Origin: Fiminaster sp050874705
GTDB lineage: Bacteria; Bacillota_I; Bacilli_A; RFN20; CAG-826
Assembly: GCA_050874705.1 (NCBI GenBank)
Contig: JBNMLE010000001.1
Location: 37,558-101,557, forward strand
Direction: 5' to 3'
Length of the DNA stretch: 64,000 nucleotides
Below, piece after piece: positions 8,817-17,380 of this stretch; position 1 is the stretch's first letter; each line of letters starts with the position of its first letter. A model generated the notes under the pieces. That model made no database searches and was not told the origin of the DNA. It worked only from the letters and a program-made list of their open reading frames with translations. The translations under genes and the position numbers were made by a program.

Positions 8817-9299
8817 CTATCTTTCTTTAACCACAACTGTGATGTGGCTGGTTCTTTTTACTAATCCTGATGCACTGCCTTTAGCTCTTGGAAGGAAACG
8901 TTTCATACGTAATCCATCACAAGCATAGATTTCAGCAATGTAGAGGTCTTCTTCATTCATTGAGAAATTGTTAATAGCGTTTGAAGCGGCTGATTTAACA
9001 ACTTTTGCAACGATTGGGGAAGCGGCTTTGTTAACGTTAGCAAGAATTCCTAATGCTTCATTAACATTTTTACCACGGATTAAGTCGATAACAAGACGAG
9101 CTTTACGTGGAGTGACACGGACATCATATGCAGTTGCACGTGCACTTGTTACAGGAGGCTTTGCTGGAACTTCTGGTTCAGCTTTGGCTTTTTTAGCTTT
9201 CTTTGGTTCTTCTGCTTTTGGAGCAACTTCCTTTTTTGCTTTTGGAGCTGCTTTTTTAGCAGGAGCCTTTTTAGCTACAGTTTTCTTTTCTTCTGCCAT
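8817..9299 (-). CDS. rplV: 50S ribosomal protein L22 (uL22) with Lys/Ala-rich N-terminal extension
   Basis: The L22 fold occupies about residues 52-160 (the ARATAYDVRVTPRKARLV start and the C-terminal beta hairpin ending RTSHITVVVKER). The first 50 or so residues are Lys, Ala, Pro and Glu repeats (KKAPAKKAAPKAKK), much like the extension on L5. Total 160 residues against about 113 in Bacillus. The ribosome binding site aaggagg serves the outer ATG. Confidence 0.96.
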   Translation of the reverse strand: MAEEKKTVAKKAPAKKAAPKAKKEVAPKAEEPKKAKKAKAEPEVPAKPPVTSARATAYDVRVTPRKARLVIDLIRGKNVNEALGILANVNKAASPIVAKVVKSAASNAINNFSMNEEDLYIAEIYACDGLRMKRFLPRAKGSASGLVKRTSHITVVVKER

Positions 9300-9310
9300 A
9301 ACTAACCTCC

Positions 9311-9604
9311 TTATTTACCAGCGGCAGCTTTTTTATCTTCTGCGTTGTTGCCGTGGTGTCCTTTGAATGTTCTTGTTGGAGCAAATTCTCCAAGTTTGTG
9401 ACCTACCATATCTTCTGTGACATAGACAGTGATATGTTCGCGTCCATTATAGACAGCGAATGTATGTTCGACAAATGATGGGAAAATGGTCGAACGACGT
9501 GACCAAGTTTTGATGACTTCTTTTTTGTTAGCAGCATTTAATGCATCAACTTTTTTAAGAAGGTATTCATCGACGAATGGTCCTTTTTTAATGCTTCGTG
9601 ACAT
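9311..9604 (-). CDS. rpsS: 30S ribosomal protein S19 (uS19)
   Basis: A 97-residue protein with SRSIKKGPFVDEYL at the start and GHKLGEFAPTRTFKGH near the end. Complete, slightly extended at the C terminus, in normal order between rplB and rplV. Confidence 0.97.
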   Translation of the reverse strand: MSRSIKKGPFVDEYLLKKVDALNAANKKEVIKTWSRRSTIFPSFVEHTFAVYNGREHITVYVTEDMVGHKLGEFAPTRTFKGHHGNNAEDKKAAAGK

Positions 9605-9623
9605 AATTCATTTTCTCCTTTCA

Positions 9624-10457
9624 TTATTTGTCATTGATTCTACGAACGATTAATTTCGTAGAAGGTTGTTTGTTGCGTCTTGTCTTAACGCCGAGAGCAC
9701 GTTTACCCCAAGGAGTACGTGGTGCATCACGACCAACAGGACACTTACCTTCACCACCACCATGTGGGTGATCGTTAGGGTTCATAACAGAACCACGAAC
9801 TGTTGGGCGAACACCCATCCAGCGTGTTTTTCCTGCTTTTCCTTTATTTACGAGCGCGTAGTCTTCGTTTCCGACGACACCGATTGTTGCACGGCATTCA
9901 GCGAGAACTTTTCTAACTTCGCCACTTGCTAAACGAAGAATAACATATTTGCCTTCTGAACCAAGTACTTGAGCACTTGTTCCTGCGGCACGGCACATTT
10001 GGCCACCTTTCTTTGGTGAGAGTTCAACGTTGTGAACGAATGTACCTTCTGGAATGTTCTTTAATGGAAGAGCATTACCGATTTTAATATCAACGTTTTC
10101 ACCGGAGACAACTTTATCTCCAACCTTGATTCCACTTGGAGCAAGGATGTATCTCTTTTCGCCATCTAAATAAACAACGAGAAGGATATTTGCGTTACGG
10201 TTTGGATCATATTCGATCGCTTTGACATTGCCAACTATTCCGTCTTTATTACGTTTGAAGTCGATAATTCTATAACGACGTTTATGTCCACCACCGATAT
10301 GGCGTGTTGTGATAACACCTTGGTTATTACGTCCGCCAGTTTTTGTAAGTCTAACTGTTAAACTTTTTTCAGGAGTTGATTTGGTGATTTCTTCAAACGT
10401 CAAGTTAGTCATATTACGACGTGACGGGGATGTCGGTCTGTAAGTTCTTATTGACAT
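9624..10457 (-). CDS. rplB: 50S ribosomal protein L2 (uL2)
   Basis: A 277-residue protein needed for subunit association. The C-terminal MNPNDHPHGGGEG motif contains the conserved His of the peptidyl-transferase region. Length and position between rplW and rpsS are standard. Confidence 0.98.
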   Translation of the reverse strand: MSIRTYRPTSPSRRNMTNLTFEEITKSTPEKSLTVRLTKTGGRNNQGVITTRHIGGGHKRRYRIIDFKRNKDGIVGNVKAIEYDPNRNANILLVVYLDGEKRYILAPSGIKVGDKVVSGENVDIKIGNALPLKNIPEGTFVHNVELSPKKGGQMCRAAGTSAQVLGSEGKYVILRLASGEVRKVLAECRATIGVVGNEDYALVNKGKAGKTRWMGVRPTVRGSVMNPNDHPHGGGEGKCPVGRDAPRTPWGKRALGVKTRRNKQPSTKLIVRRINDK

Positions 10458-10491
10458 ATTTTTCTCCTATAATGTGTAACCCTGTTTCAGG

Positions 10492-10821
10492 TTATTCTTT
10501 GAATAAGTCGAGTGCTTCGCCTTCTGCGATAGTGACGACTGCTTTTTTGAAACCAGAGATTGAACCTTTGTATCTTCCGCCTCTTGTGGTTTCTTTGCTT
10601 GGAACATTAATAATGTTGACGCTTACTGCTTTGACACCGAATACTGCTTCAAATGCTTTTTTAACTTGAGCGCGGTTTGCTGTGTCTTTAACGCGAAGTG
10701 TAACTTTGTTTTGTTCTTGCATGAGGGACATGGTTTTTTCAGTGATAATAGGCTCAATGATGAGATCTAAATCATGAATTGTGGCTTTCTTTGTAGCTTT
10801 TGCGACTTTCTTGCTTGCCAT
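10492..10821 (-). CDS. rplW: 50S ribosomal protein L23 (uL23)
   Basis: A 109-residue docking site for trigger factor and SRP at the tunnel exit. The conserved IIEPIITEKTMSL lies near residue 20. A basic stretch of about 15 residues precedes the usual start of the fold. Its stop codon lies 34 bases before rplB, and its ATG 2 bases after rplD. Confidence 0.96.
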   Translation of the reverse strand: MASKKVAKATKKATIHDLDLIIEPIITEKTMSLMQEQNKVTLRVKDTANRAQVKKAFEAVFGVKAVSVNIINVPSKETTRGGRYKGSISGFKKAVVTIAEGEALDLFKE

Positions 10822-10823
10822 GA

Positions 10824-11465
10824 TTATTTACCCTCCTTTAAGTTTTCTTCAACGACTTTGACTGTAGCTTCATCCATAACGATGTGATCGAAGTACATTA
10901 AGTCATAGACAGAGACGTTGTTAACTGATGTGACAACAACATTAGCAACGTTTTGTGCACTGAGAACTAAGTTATCGTTTTCATCAGAGAGAACGACGAG
11001 AACTTTTCCAGTTGCATTTAGAACTTTTAATGTTTTGACAAATTCTTTTGTTGAGATTTTTTCAACTTTGAAGTTATCAACAACAATGAGTTCTTTAACC
11101 TTTAAGGAATAAGCTGAGCGAAGTGCTAATCTATGTTCCTTGCGGTTTTGAGCGATTTTGTGATTTTGAACACCTGTTGGGCCGAAGACTGTTCCACCAC
11201 CAACCCAAATTGGTGAACGTGTTGAACCAGCTCTTGCACGACCAGTGCCTTTTTGTCTCCATGGTTTTTTACCACCACCGCTAACTTCATCGCGTTTTTT
11301 AGTTTTTGCGGTGTCTTGACGCATGTTGGCTTGGTAGACAACAACTGCATCATGCATGACTTGTTTATTTTCTTTTACACCAAATACTGATGCATCAAGA
11401 TTTAAGTCGGAGACCTTTTCTCCTGCGAGAGAATAGACAGGAACGCTAATCTTTTTAGTAGCCAT
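10824..11465 (-). CDS. rplD: 50S ribosomal protein L4 (uL4)
   Basis: A 213-residue protein lining the exit tunnel. The long loop is intact (GGGKKPWRQKGTGRARAGS, about residues 64-82). L4 is the known autogenous repressor of the S10 operon in enteric bacteria, and an RNA structure ahead of rpsJ here could serve a similar role. Overlap and order with rplC and rplW are standard. Confidence 0.97.
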   Translation of the reverse strand: MATKKISVPVYSLAGEKVSDLNLDASVFGVKENKQVMHDAVVVYQANMRQDTAKTKKRDEVSGGGKKPWRQKGTGRARAGSTRSPIWVGGGTVFGPTGVQNHKIAQNRKEHRLALRSAYSLKVKELIVVDNFKVEKISTKEFVKTLKVLNATGKVLVVLSDENDNLVLSAQNVANVVVTSVNNVSVYDLMYFDHIVMDEATVKVVEENLKEGK

Positions 11466-11468
11466 AAA

Positions 11469-12167
11469 CTATTCTCCTTTCTTTTCTTCGACAGCAGTTA
11501 AGTCGACAAGTTCTTTAATTACTTCTGGTTGTCCAAGTTGTTTCTTGACAGCGCTGCGAATTGTAACTAATGATTTCTTAGGTCCTGGAACTGCGCCTTT
11601 GATTAAGATGTAATTCTTTTCAGCATTTACTTCAACTACTTTGAGGTTGAGGATTGTTGCTGAGAGATTACCGTGATGACCAGACATCTTCTTGCCTGGA
11701 ATAACACGTGCGTTGTTACGTCCGTTGTTAGCGAACGAACCTTGTCCACGGTGATAGCCTGATCCGTGTCCTTTTGGTCCAATCTTGTGCCCCCAGCGTT
11801 TGATTGTGCCAGCGTAACCACGTCCTTTTGAAGTACCGATTACATCAACGACATCTCCTGCTTTGAACATATCGACTGTTACTTTGTCACCAACATTGAA
11901 GCTTGCGAGTTCATCACCTTTAATTTCAGCGAGAACTTTTGTAGCTGGAACGTTAGCTTTTGCAAAGTGACCACGTTCTGCTTTGTTAACTCTGTTTTCT
12001 TTCTTTTCTTCAAATCCGACTTGAAGAGCGGCATATCCGTCTTTTTCAAGTGTTTTGACTTGAGTAACAACGTTTGGTAAGACTTCGACAACTGTTACTG
12101 CATACATAGTGCCATCTTTAGCGAAGACTTCTGTCATGCCCATTTTACGACCAATGATTTGTTTCAT
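11469..12167 (-). CDS. rplC: 50S ribosomal protein L3 (uL3)
   Basis: A 232-residue protein with GRKMGMTEVFAKDG at the N terminus and the central GSGYHRGQGSFANNGRNNA region. It has an acidic C-terminal tail of about 20 residues beyond the Bacillus protein. It is the second gene of the S10 operon, 14 bases after rpsJ. Confidence 0.97.
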   Translation of the reverse strand: MKQIIGRKMGMTEVFAKDGTMYAVTVVEVLPNVVTQVKTLEKDGYAALQVGFEEKKENRVNKAERGHFAKANVPATKVLAEIKGDELASFNVGDKVTVDMFKAGDVVDVIGTSKGRGYAGTIKRWGHKIGPKGHGSGYHRGQGSFANNGRNNARVIPGKKMSGHHGNLSATILNLKVVEVNAEKNYILIKGAVPGPKKSLVTIRSAVKKQLGQPEVIKELVDLTAVEEKKGE

Positions 12168-12181
12168 GATGTCTTACCTCC

Positions 12182-12493
12182 TTATAACTTGATGTCGATA
12201 TCAACTCCGCTTGGTAAATCAAGCTTTCTAAGCATTTCAACTGTTTCCTTTGTAGGATTGCTGATATCGATCAATCTCTTGTGTGTTCTGATTTCGAATT
12301 GTTCACGTGAATCTTTGTATTTGTGAACAGCACGTAGAATCGTATAAACTTGTTTCTCCGTTGGGAGTGGGATAGGGCCCACAACTTTAGCCCCAGTAGC
12401 ATTTGCGGCTTTAATGATCTTTTGGACACTTAAGTCAAGTATCTTGTGATCATAGGCTTGCAAACGAACCCTAATGGATTTTACTTTTGCCAT
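12182..12493 (-). CDS. rpsJ: 30S ribosomal protein S10 (uS10)
   Basis: A 103-residue protein with KIRVRLQAYDH-like start and the GPIPLPTEKQVYTILRA loop, complete. First gene of the long ribosomal run. A perfect ribosome binding site (aaggagg) precedes the ATG. No fusA or tuf lies upstream; a lipid acyltransferase gene on the same strand does. Confidence 0.97.
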   Translation of the reverse strand: MAKVKSIRVRLQAYDHKILDLSVQKIIKAANATGAKVVGPIPLPTEKQVYTILRAVHKYKDSREQFEIRTHKRLIDISNPTKETVEMLRKLDLPSGVDIDIKL

Positions 12494-12656
12494 GAATGTT
12501 CCTCCTTGATAATTTTTTTCAGGCTTTCGACGAATTACTCAATGCGAATTACCTGATCACTGTATCATGACAACGCCTGTCAGTGTATCAGCAACCTCGC
12601 ATATCAACGCAAACGTCAACGTGTATAATATTACCCTTATATATAATATCGCGCAA
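12494..12656 (-). promoter_or_regulatory. Promoter region and structured leader of the S10 operon
   Basis: The 227-base gap before rpsJ has an A/T-tract with a perfect 16-base palindrome (12659-12674). Then comes a weak promoter candidate: TTGCGC at 12656-12651, 17 bases, TAATAT at 12633-12628. About 125 bases of leader would follow. Within it, CAGTGTATCAG (12581-12591) and CTGATCACTG (12553-12562) form a long stem with one bulge, and TGACA/TGTCA inside offers a competing shorter stem. The direct repeat CGAATTAC occurs at about 12531 and 12545. Leader attenuation by L4 is inference. Confidence 0.5.
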
Positions 12657-12720
12657 GCAAAAAATGCATTTTTTTAAAATTTTTTCTGAAAAATAATGTC
12701 CAAAATTTATCAAAAATCAG

Positions 12721-14025
12721 TCATTTTTTTTGTTTATTTTTTGATTTTTTTAGGTACTTTTGACCCTCTTTTTCTAGTGATAAAAATTCGTCTTTAATCA
12801 TGCTTGTCAAAAGAGGAATATTCTCTTTATTTTTAAGGTTATCTTTACCAAAAATTTGTTCAGGATAAATTGTCTTACCAATCATTACATGATTGAAATG
12901 AAAAGGTTTAAATGGTTTTAACATATAATAAACATATATTGGAGAGTTGCTCATTAAAGCAAAATAACTTGCTCCATCATGCAATGTAGAAAGTTGTTCA
13001 TTGTTAATATGACCTTCAGGATAAATGCCCACTACTCCATCTGCTTTTAAAATATTAATGACTTCTAAGAAACATTTTGGATCAGAAGCATCATCGACAC
13101 GTCGATATTCAATTGTGAAAACATTTTTGAAAAACCATGGATGTTTTTCATACATTTCCTGAGCAATAACTAAATGAGATCTTCTCGATAGATAATGCAT
13201 AATTAATATTGTTGGATCGAAAAAATTGTAATGTTTAGAAACAATTAAACCTCTCCCTTTAATATGCCTATCTTTCTTGCTAGCGCCTTCGACATAATGA
13301 AATTTAGTTGGAAAAACAATCGGAGTTGAAAACATTAATACAAATCTAACAATATCAAAAACAATCGCTTTTGGATTTAATGTATCTTGGGTTCTATATC
13401 TTTTATATAATTCTAATTTTCTTTTTAGTTCATTTGTTTTTTTGCGAAGCATTTCGCATAATTCTTGAACTTTTTCTCTACTAGGATTAACTTCATCACA
13501 ATAATCTCTAAGGTAAATTGGTTTTCCCATTATTATTCTTGTTCTCTCTTTTTTAAAATAATGAGGTTCGATGTAATGAGGAATAATTGGAGCGCCAGAA
13601 CGAAGTGCAAGGTAAACAACAGAAGGTTTAAAAACATCTAATTTACCTGTTTTAACTAGATGACCTTCCGGAAATATAGTAATAACTCCACCTTTTTTAA
13701 GGGTCTTTTCAGCTTCCGATATAAAAGAAAGATCGCTTCTTTCTCTATGAACAAGAATATTATCCATAACTTTTGAGAAGAAACCTAATATTGGTTTTTG
13801 ATAAATGAGTTCGCTTACAAGGCATCTTTGTTTTCTGAAAGGATGGGCAAATACCATTGCAAAATAATCCATAATATGGGTGTGGTTTGAAATAATAATT
13901 GCTGGACCTTTTATGCCGTGCCCTACTTTATATCCTTCTTCTTTGTAGTAGCGTTGCCTTAAAATAAGTCTCATTGGTAAATAGCCTGTAAGTTTAAAGA
14001 ATAATCTTCCCAAAAATTTAAACAT
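12721..14025 (-). CDS. Two-domain lysophospholipid/phosphate acyltransferase (PlsC x 2)
   Basis: A 434-residue protein with two complete 1-acyl-glycerol-3-phosphate acyltransferase domains in tandem. Domain 1 has the HX4D motif NHTHIMD at about residue 47 and FPEGH at about 117. Domain 2 has KHYNFFD at about 260 and YPEGH at about 334. Both sets look catalytically intact. Single-domain PlsC is about 200-250 residues, so this is a fusion or internal duplication with considerable divergence. It probably acylates lysophosphatidic acid or another lysolipid at the membrane. It overlaps queH by 8 bases. It ends with TGA, which supports the standard code. Confidence 0.85.
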   Translation of the reverse strand: MFKFLGRLFFKLTGYLPMRLILRQRYYKEEGYKVGHGIKGPAIIISNHTHIMDYFAMVFAHPFRKQRCLVSELIYQKPILGFFSKVMDNILVHRERSDLSFISEAEKTLKKGGVITIFPEGHLVKTGKLDVFKPSVVYLALRSGAPIIPHYIEPHYFKKERTRIIMGKPIYLRDYCDEVNPSREKVQELCEMLRKKTNELKRKLELYKRYRTQDTLNPKAIVFDIVRFVLMFSTPIVFPTKFHYVEGASKKDRHIKGRGLIVSKHYNFFDPTILIMHYLSRRSHLVIAQEMYEKHPWFFKNVFTIEYRRVDDASDPKCFLEVINILKADGVVGIYPEGHINNEQLSTLHDGASYFALMSNSPIYVYYMLKPFKPFHFNHVMIGKTIYPEQIFGKDNLKNKENIPLLTSMIKDEFLSLEKEGQKYLKKSKNKQKK

Positions 14026-14674
14026 TCTTTTTCCCTTTATCGAATTCTATTCTTTTTTCATATGAATATTTGCAACCGCAGTAAAGCTGCTGATATAAAT
14101 TATAATGTATTCGCATATTTCTTGCCTTAAGACCACCATCATTTTTCTTAAAATCCGAATAAAAATATTTTGTATTTGGATATTTAAGTGATAATTTTTG
14201 GCCTATTTCATTAATTTTTTGAGAATTTTTTTGACGAGAAACACTCATAACAGTTGTGAAATAATCATAACCCTTTTTAGAGGCATAATTATAAGCCTCA
14301 TCCATTCTTTTTTCATAACAAATAAAACATCTTAACCCGCCTTCTGGAATATCCTTATATGGTTCAAGACTTTCATTATATTTTTCATTATCGTATAGAC
14401 GAACAATTAAGTTCACTTTATATCCATAATCTTTTTCGAATAAAATTAGAAATTTTCTTAATTCATCAAGTCTTCTTTCGTATTCTTGACTAGGATAAAT
14501 ATTTGAATTATTAAAAAATATTGTCACATCAAAATGTGGGCATAAATATGTAAGTGGGAATGTCGAACATGGACCACAGCAAGCATGAAGAAGTAAAGTA
14601 GGTTTCTTTTTTAATAAATCAACCTTCTTAATTTCTTCTTCGGATATTAAATAATAATTAATCTTTGTCTCCAT
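14018..14674 (-). CDS. queH: Epoxyqueuosine reductase QueH
   Basis: Reduces epoxyqueuosine to queuosine in tRNA, the last step of queuosine synthesis, using an iron-sulfur centre. Family marks are the CCGPC motif near residue 33, the NNSNIYPSQEYERRL stretch, the CFICYEKRM motif and a C-terminal YCGC. The ATG at 14674 fits the family's length (218 residues). It overlaps the end of queA by 17 bases in another frame, which points to coupled translation. A longer in-frame start (14743) lies inside queA and is unlikely. Confidence 0.92.
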   Translation of the reverse strand: METKINYYLISEEEIKKVDLLKKKPTLLLHACCGPCSTFPLTYLCPHFDVTIFFNNSNIYPSQEYERRLDELRKFLILFEKDYGYKVNLIVRLYDNEKYNESLEPYKDIPEGGLRCFICYEKRMDEAYNYASKKGYDYFTTVMSVSRQKNSQKINEIGQKLSLKYPNTKYFYSDFKKNDGGLKARNMRIHYNLYQQLYCGCKYSYEKRIEFDKGKKNV

Positions 14675-15695
14675 AAATAAACATTGAATCACCAAAGGAA
14701 AAGAAATGATATTTTTCATCAACCGCATGTTTATAAACTTCAAGCGTAAATTCTCTTCCCATTAAAGCAGAAACTAACATAATTAATGTTGATTTAGGCA
14801 AATGGAAATTAGTAATTAAAGCATCAATTGCTAAAAATTTATAACCAGGTTTAATAAAAATCGATGTATCTTCACTTGCTTCAACAAATTTTCCATATTT
14901 TTGCATTATTGCTTCAAGAGTTCTCGTCGCAGTTGTACCAACAGCAATAATACGACGCCCTTCTTCTTTTGCTTTATTTAATCTATCCGCGACATCTTTT
15001 TTCATTTCAAAATGTTCGGTATGCATAATATGATTTTCAACTTCTTTTTCTTTAACAGGTTTAAACGTTCCTAAACCAATATTAAGAGTAATATCTTCAA
15101 TTTCAATGCCTTTGGCTTTGATTTTTTCTAACAATTCTTCAGTAAAATGAAATCCCGCTGTTGGAGCGGCAGCTGATCCTAATACTTTGGCGTATACTGT
15201 TTGATAACGAGAATTATCTTCACATTGTTTTTTAATATAAGGAGGAAGAGGCATATTTCCAACTTCATTTAATATTTCCAAAAAGATGCCTTTATATATA
15301 AATTTCATAATGCGAATGCCTTCATCTTTTACTTCCAAGCATTCGGCTTTTAATAATCCGTCTTTAAAATCTATTATTGAGCCAACTTTGATAGGTTTGG
15401 CGTTACCAGCCAAACACTCCCAAACATCTCCTTCAATTTGATGAAGAAGCAATATTTCAACATGAGCGTGAGTTCCTTCTTTTTCGCCAAATAATCTAGC
15501 AGGCAAAACTTTTGTGTTGTTTCTAACTAAAACATCTCCTGGTTTTAAATAATCAATAATATCGTGAAAAACTTTGTCTTCATATGTCTTTTTATCTTTA
15601 TTTATAACAAGTAATCGCGATTCATCACGTATTTTTGCGGGAGTTTGAGCAATGAGCTCTTCTGGTAGTTCAAAATCAAAAAGTGATATATCCAT
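14658..15695 (-). CDS. queA: S-adenosylmethionine:tRNA ribosyltransferase-isomerase
   Basis: Transfers and rearranges the ribosyl group of SAM onto preQ1 in tRNA, giving epoxyqueuosine. The 345-residue protein is full length. It has the family motifs PLPPYIK (about residue 153), AAPTAGFHF (about 175) and GTTATRTLE (about 250). It lies 2 bases after tgt and overlaps queH, so tgt-queA-queH form an operon. Confidence 0.96.
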   Translation of the reverse strand: MDISLFDFELPEELIAQTPAKIRDESRLLVINKDKKTYEDKVFHDIIDYLKPGDVLVRNNTKVLPARLFGEKEGTHAHVEILLLHQIEGDVWECLAGNAKPIKVGSIIDFKDGLLKAECLEVKDEGIRIMKFIYKGIFLEILNEVGNMPLPPYIKKQCEDNSRYQTVYAKVLGSAAAPTAGFHFTEELLEKIKAKGIEIEDITLNIGLGTFKPVKEKEVENHIMHTEHFEMKKDVADRLNKAKEEGRRIIAVGTTATRTLEAIMQKYGKFVEASEDTSIFIKPGYKFLAIDALITNFHLPKSTLIMLVSALMGREFTLEVYKHAVDEKYHFFSFGDSMFIYGDKD

Positions 15696-15697
15696 AA

Positions 15698-16822
15698 TTA
15701 AAAACCTTTCTTTGAACCATATTTTTTGATCATTTCTTCTTTAAAATCACTAAATCTATCTTCTTTAATAGCTTTTCGCGCTTCTTCCATCATATGAATT
15801 AAAAATCTTATGTTATGTATTGAAAGAAGTCTTTTTCCAAATGTCTCATCTGCGACATAAAGATGTCTTAAATAAGCTTTGGTGTAATTTTTGCATGTAT
15901 AGCAATCGCATTCATCATCAAGTGGTGAGAAATCTTCTTTATATTTAGCATCACGAATATTAACTCTGCCATGAGAAGTCATAAGCGCTCCATGGCGGGC
16001 AATACGAGTTGGAAGGACACAATCAAACATATCCACTCCTTTTGCTATACCTTCTAAAATATAATCGATTGAACCGACGCCCATTAAATATCTTGGCTTA
16101 TCAAATGGCAAATATTTAACTGAATAATCAACCATTTTGGAAAATACATCTTTTGGTTCGCCAATAGAAGTTCCTCCAATTGAATAACCAGGGAAATCCA
16201 TTTTTGCTAATTCTATTGCGCAATGTTTTCTAAGTTCAGGAAATTCCCCACCTTGAACAATTCCAAATAAAGCTTGATCTTCTCTTTTATGAGCATCTTT
16301 TCCTCTTTTAGCCCAACGAAGAGTTCTTTCAACAGAGTTTTTCGCATATTTTTCATCACATGGATAAGGAATGCATTCATCAAATGACATGATGATATCA
16401 GCGCCTAATTTTTCTTCAATGTCAATAACGCTTTCAGGAGTAAAAAATAATTTATCTCCGTTTAAATGCGATTTAAACATGACGCCTTCTTCGCTAATTT
16501 TTCTATTTTTTTGAAGAGAAAATACTTGGAATCCTCCAGAATCTGTCAATATTGGACCATCATAATTCATAAATTTATGAAGCCCACCAGCTTTTGCAAC
16601 AATATCTTCTCCTGGTCTAAGATGGAGGTGGTATGTGTTAGACAAAATTACTCCAGCACCTAAAGACTTAACTTCTTCTGGTGAAAGTGTTTTAACAGTT
16701 GCAAGAGTTCCAACTGGCATAAACATCGGTACTTCAACATCTCCATGTGGAGTGTGCAATATGCCGTATCTAGCGCCAGTTTGTTTATCAATATGTAAAA
16801 TTTCTAAATAAAAGTTTTTCAT
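15698..16822 (-). CDS. tgt: tRNA-guanine transglycosylase
   Basis: Exchanges guanine-34 of GUN tRNAs for preQ1. Family motifs are LTDSGGFQVFSL, GGTSIGEP, LPTRIARHG (catalytic Asp lies in the preceding DCVLPTR) and the zinc site CDCYTC followed by a His about 25 residues later. The ATG at 16822 gives the family's normal N terminus. An in-frame ATG six codons upstream overlaps the apparent -10 element, so it is probably not used. No ribosome binding site precedes either. Confidence 0.95.
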   Translation of the reverse strand: MKNFYLEILHIDKQTGARYGILHTPHGDVEVPMFMPVGTLATVKTLSPEEVKSLGAGVILSNTYHLHLRPGEDIVAKAGGLHKFMNYDGPILTDSGGFQVFSLQKNRKISEEGVMFKSHLNGDKLFFTPESVIDIEEKLGADIIMSFDECIPYPCDEKYAKNSVERTLRWAKRGKDAHKREDQALFGIVQGGEFPELRKHCAIELAKMDFPGYSIGGTSIGEPKDVFSKMVDYSVKYLPFDKPRYLMGVGSIDYILEGIAKGVDMFDCVLPTRIARHGALMTSHGRVNIRDAKYKEDFSPLDDECDCYTCKNYTKAYLRHLYVADETFGKRLLSIHNIRFLIHMMEEARKAIKEDRFSDFKEEMIKKYGSKKGF

Positions 16823-16831
16823 AACTAAAAT

Positions 16832-16837
16832 ATTATA
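16832..16837 (-). promoter_or_regulatory. -10 element of tgt, nearly leaderless
   Basis: A consensus TATAAT reads on the minus strand and ends 9 bases before the tgt ATG. The predicted first base is about 3 bases before the ATG. No Shine-Dalgarno sequence is present. The -35 region is poor. Confidence 0.5.
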
Positions 16838-16869
16838 CATAAGTTATGTATTAATTTCATTTAATAAAA

Positions 16870-17373
16870 TTACCACTTAAAATATAGGTTTCTTTTTGCG
16901 CCAATCAAATTTTGAAAAAATGGTCTTTTCCCAAAAATCATAAAAATAATGTAACCAATTACTGAAACTGCGATTGCTTCCCCTGCCATAACAAAAGCAA
17001 CATTAATCCAAAATGGTTCTTGAAGAACAAAATATAATTCCGCACCTACTATAAAACCATTTAGAACGACTGGTATTAAAGTAGACAAAAACAAATTCTT
17101 CATAAAAGAAATTAATAAACCTGATATTAAAGTTGCTAAACTTCCAAAAATTATATCCCATAAAAACATTGGGGATGCAAAATTAGCAAATATGCATCCA
17201 AGTGTTATTCCAATAACATAATCTCTTCTAAAAAAGCATAATAAAATAAGACATTCAGCAATTCTTACTTGCATACCTAAAAATGATATAGTCGGTGTAA
17301 AAAATGTTAATAAAAAATAGATTACAGCCACAATAGCGTTAACTGTAATTGACCTAACAACTTCGTTTCTCAT
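16870..17373 (-). CDS. queT: Queuosine-precursor ECF transporter substrate-binding subunit QueT
   Basis: A 167-residue membrane protein with five to six hydrophobic segments and the family pattern around GMQVRIAECLILLCFF and IAVSVIGYII. QueT works with the shared ECF module (EcfA, EcfA', EcfT, not in this window) to import preQ1 or preQ0. The ATG at 17373 is chosen because AAGGAG lies 8 bases upstream; a longer frame to 17418 runs through the riboswitch. Its place before tgt-queA-queH supports the assignment. No de novo preQ0 genes are seen, so this set is a salvage route. Confidence 0.88.
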   Translation of the reverse strand: MRNEVVRSITVNAIVAVIYFLLTFFTPTISFLGMQVRIAECLILLCFFRRDYVIGITLGCIFANFASPMFLWDIIFGSLATLISGLLISFMKNLFLSTLIPVVLNGFIVGAELYFVLQEPFWINVAFVMAGEAIAVSVIGYIIFMIFGKRPFFQNLIGAKRNLYFKW

Positions 17374-17380
17374 TAATTCA

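Noticed and set aside
12659..12674. Perfect 16-base palindrome AAAAAATGCATTTTTT as an operator
   Set aside because: Such A/T-tract palindromes arise easily in this composition; an upstream promoter element is the simpler reading.
12721..14025. Possible TGA-as-tryptophan (Mycoplasma) code
   Set aside because: All tryptophans are TGG, and TGA ends this gene and three genes at ATGA overlaps (55122, 54112, 53204) exactly where family length predicts.
14675..14743. Longer queH start inside queA
   Set aside because: It would add 23 residues not typical of QueH; the ATG at 14674 gives the family N terminus.
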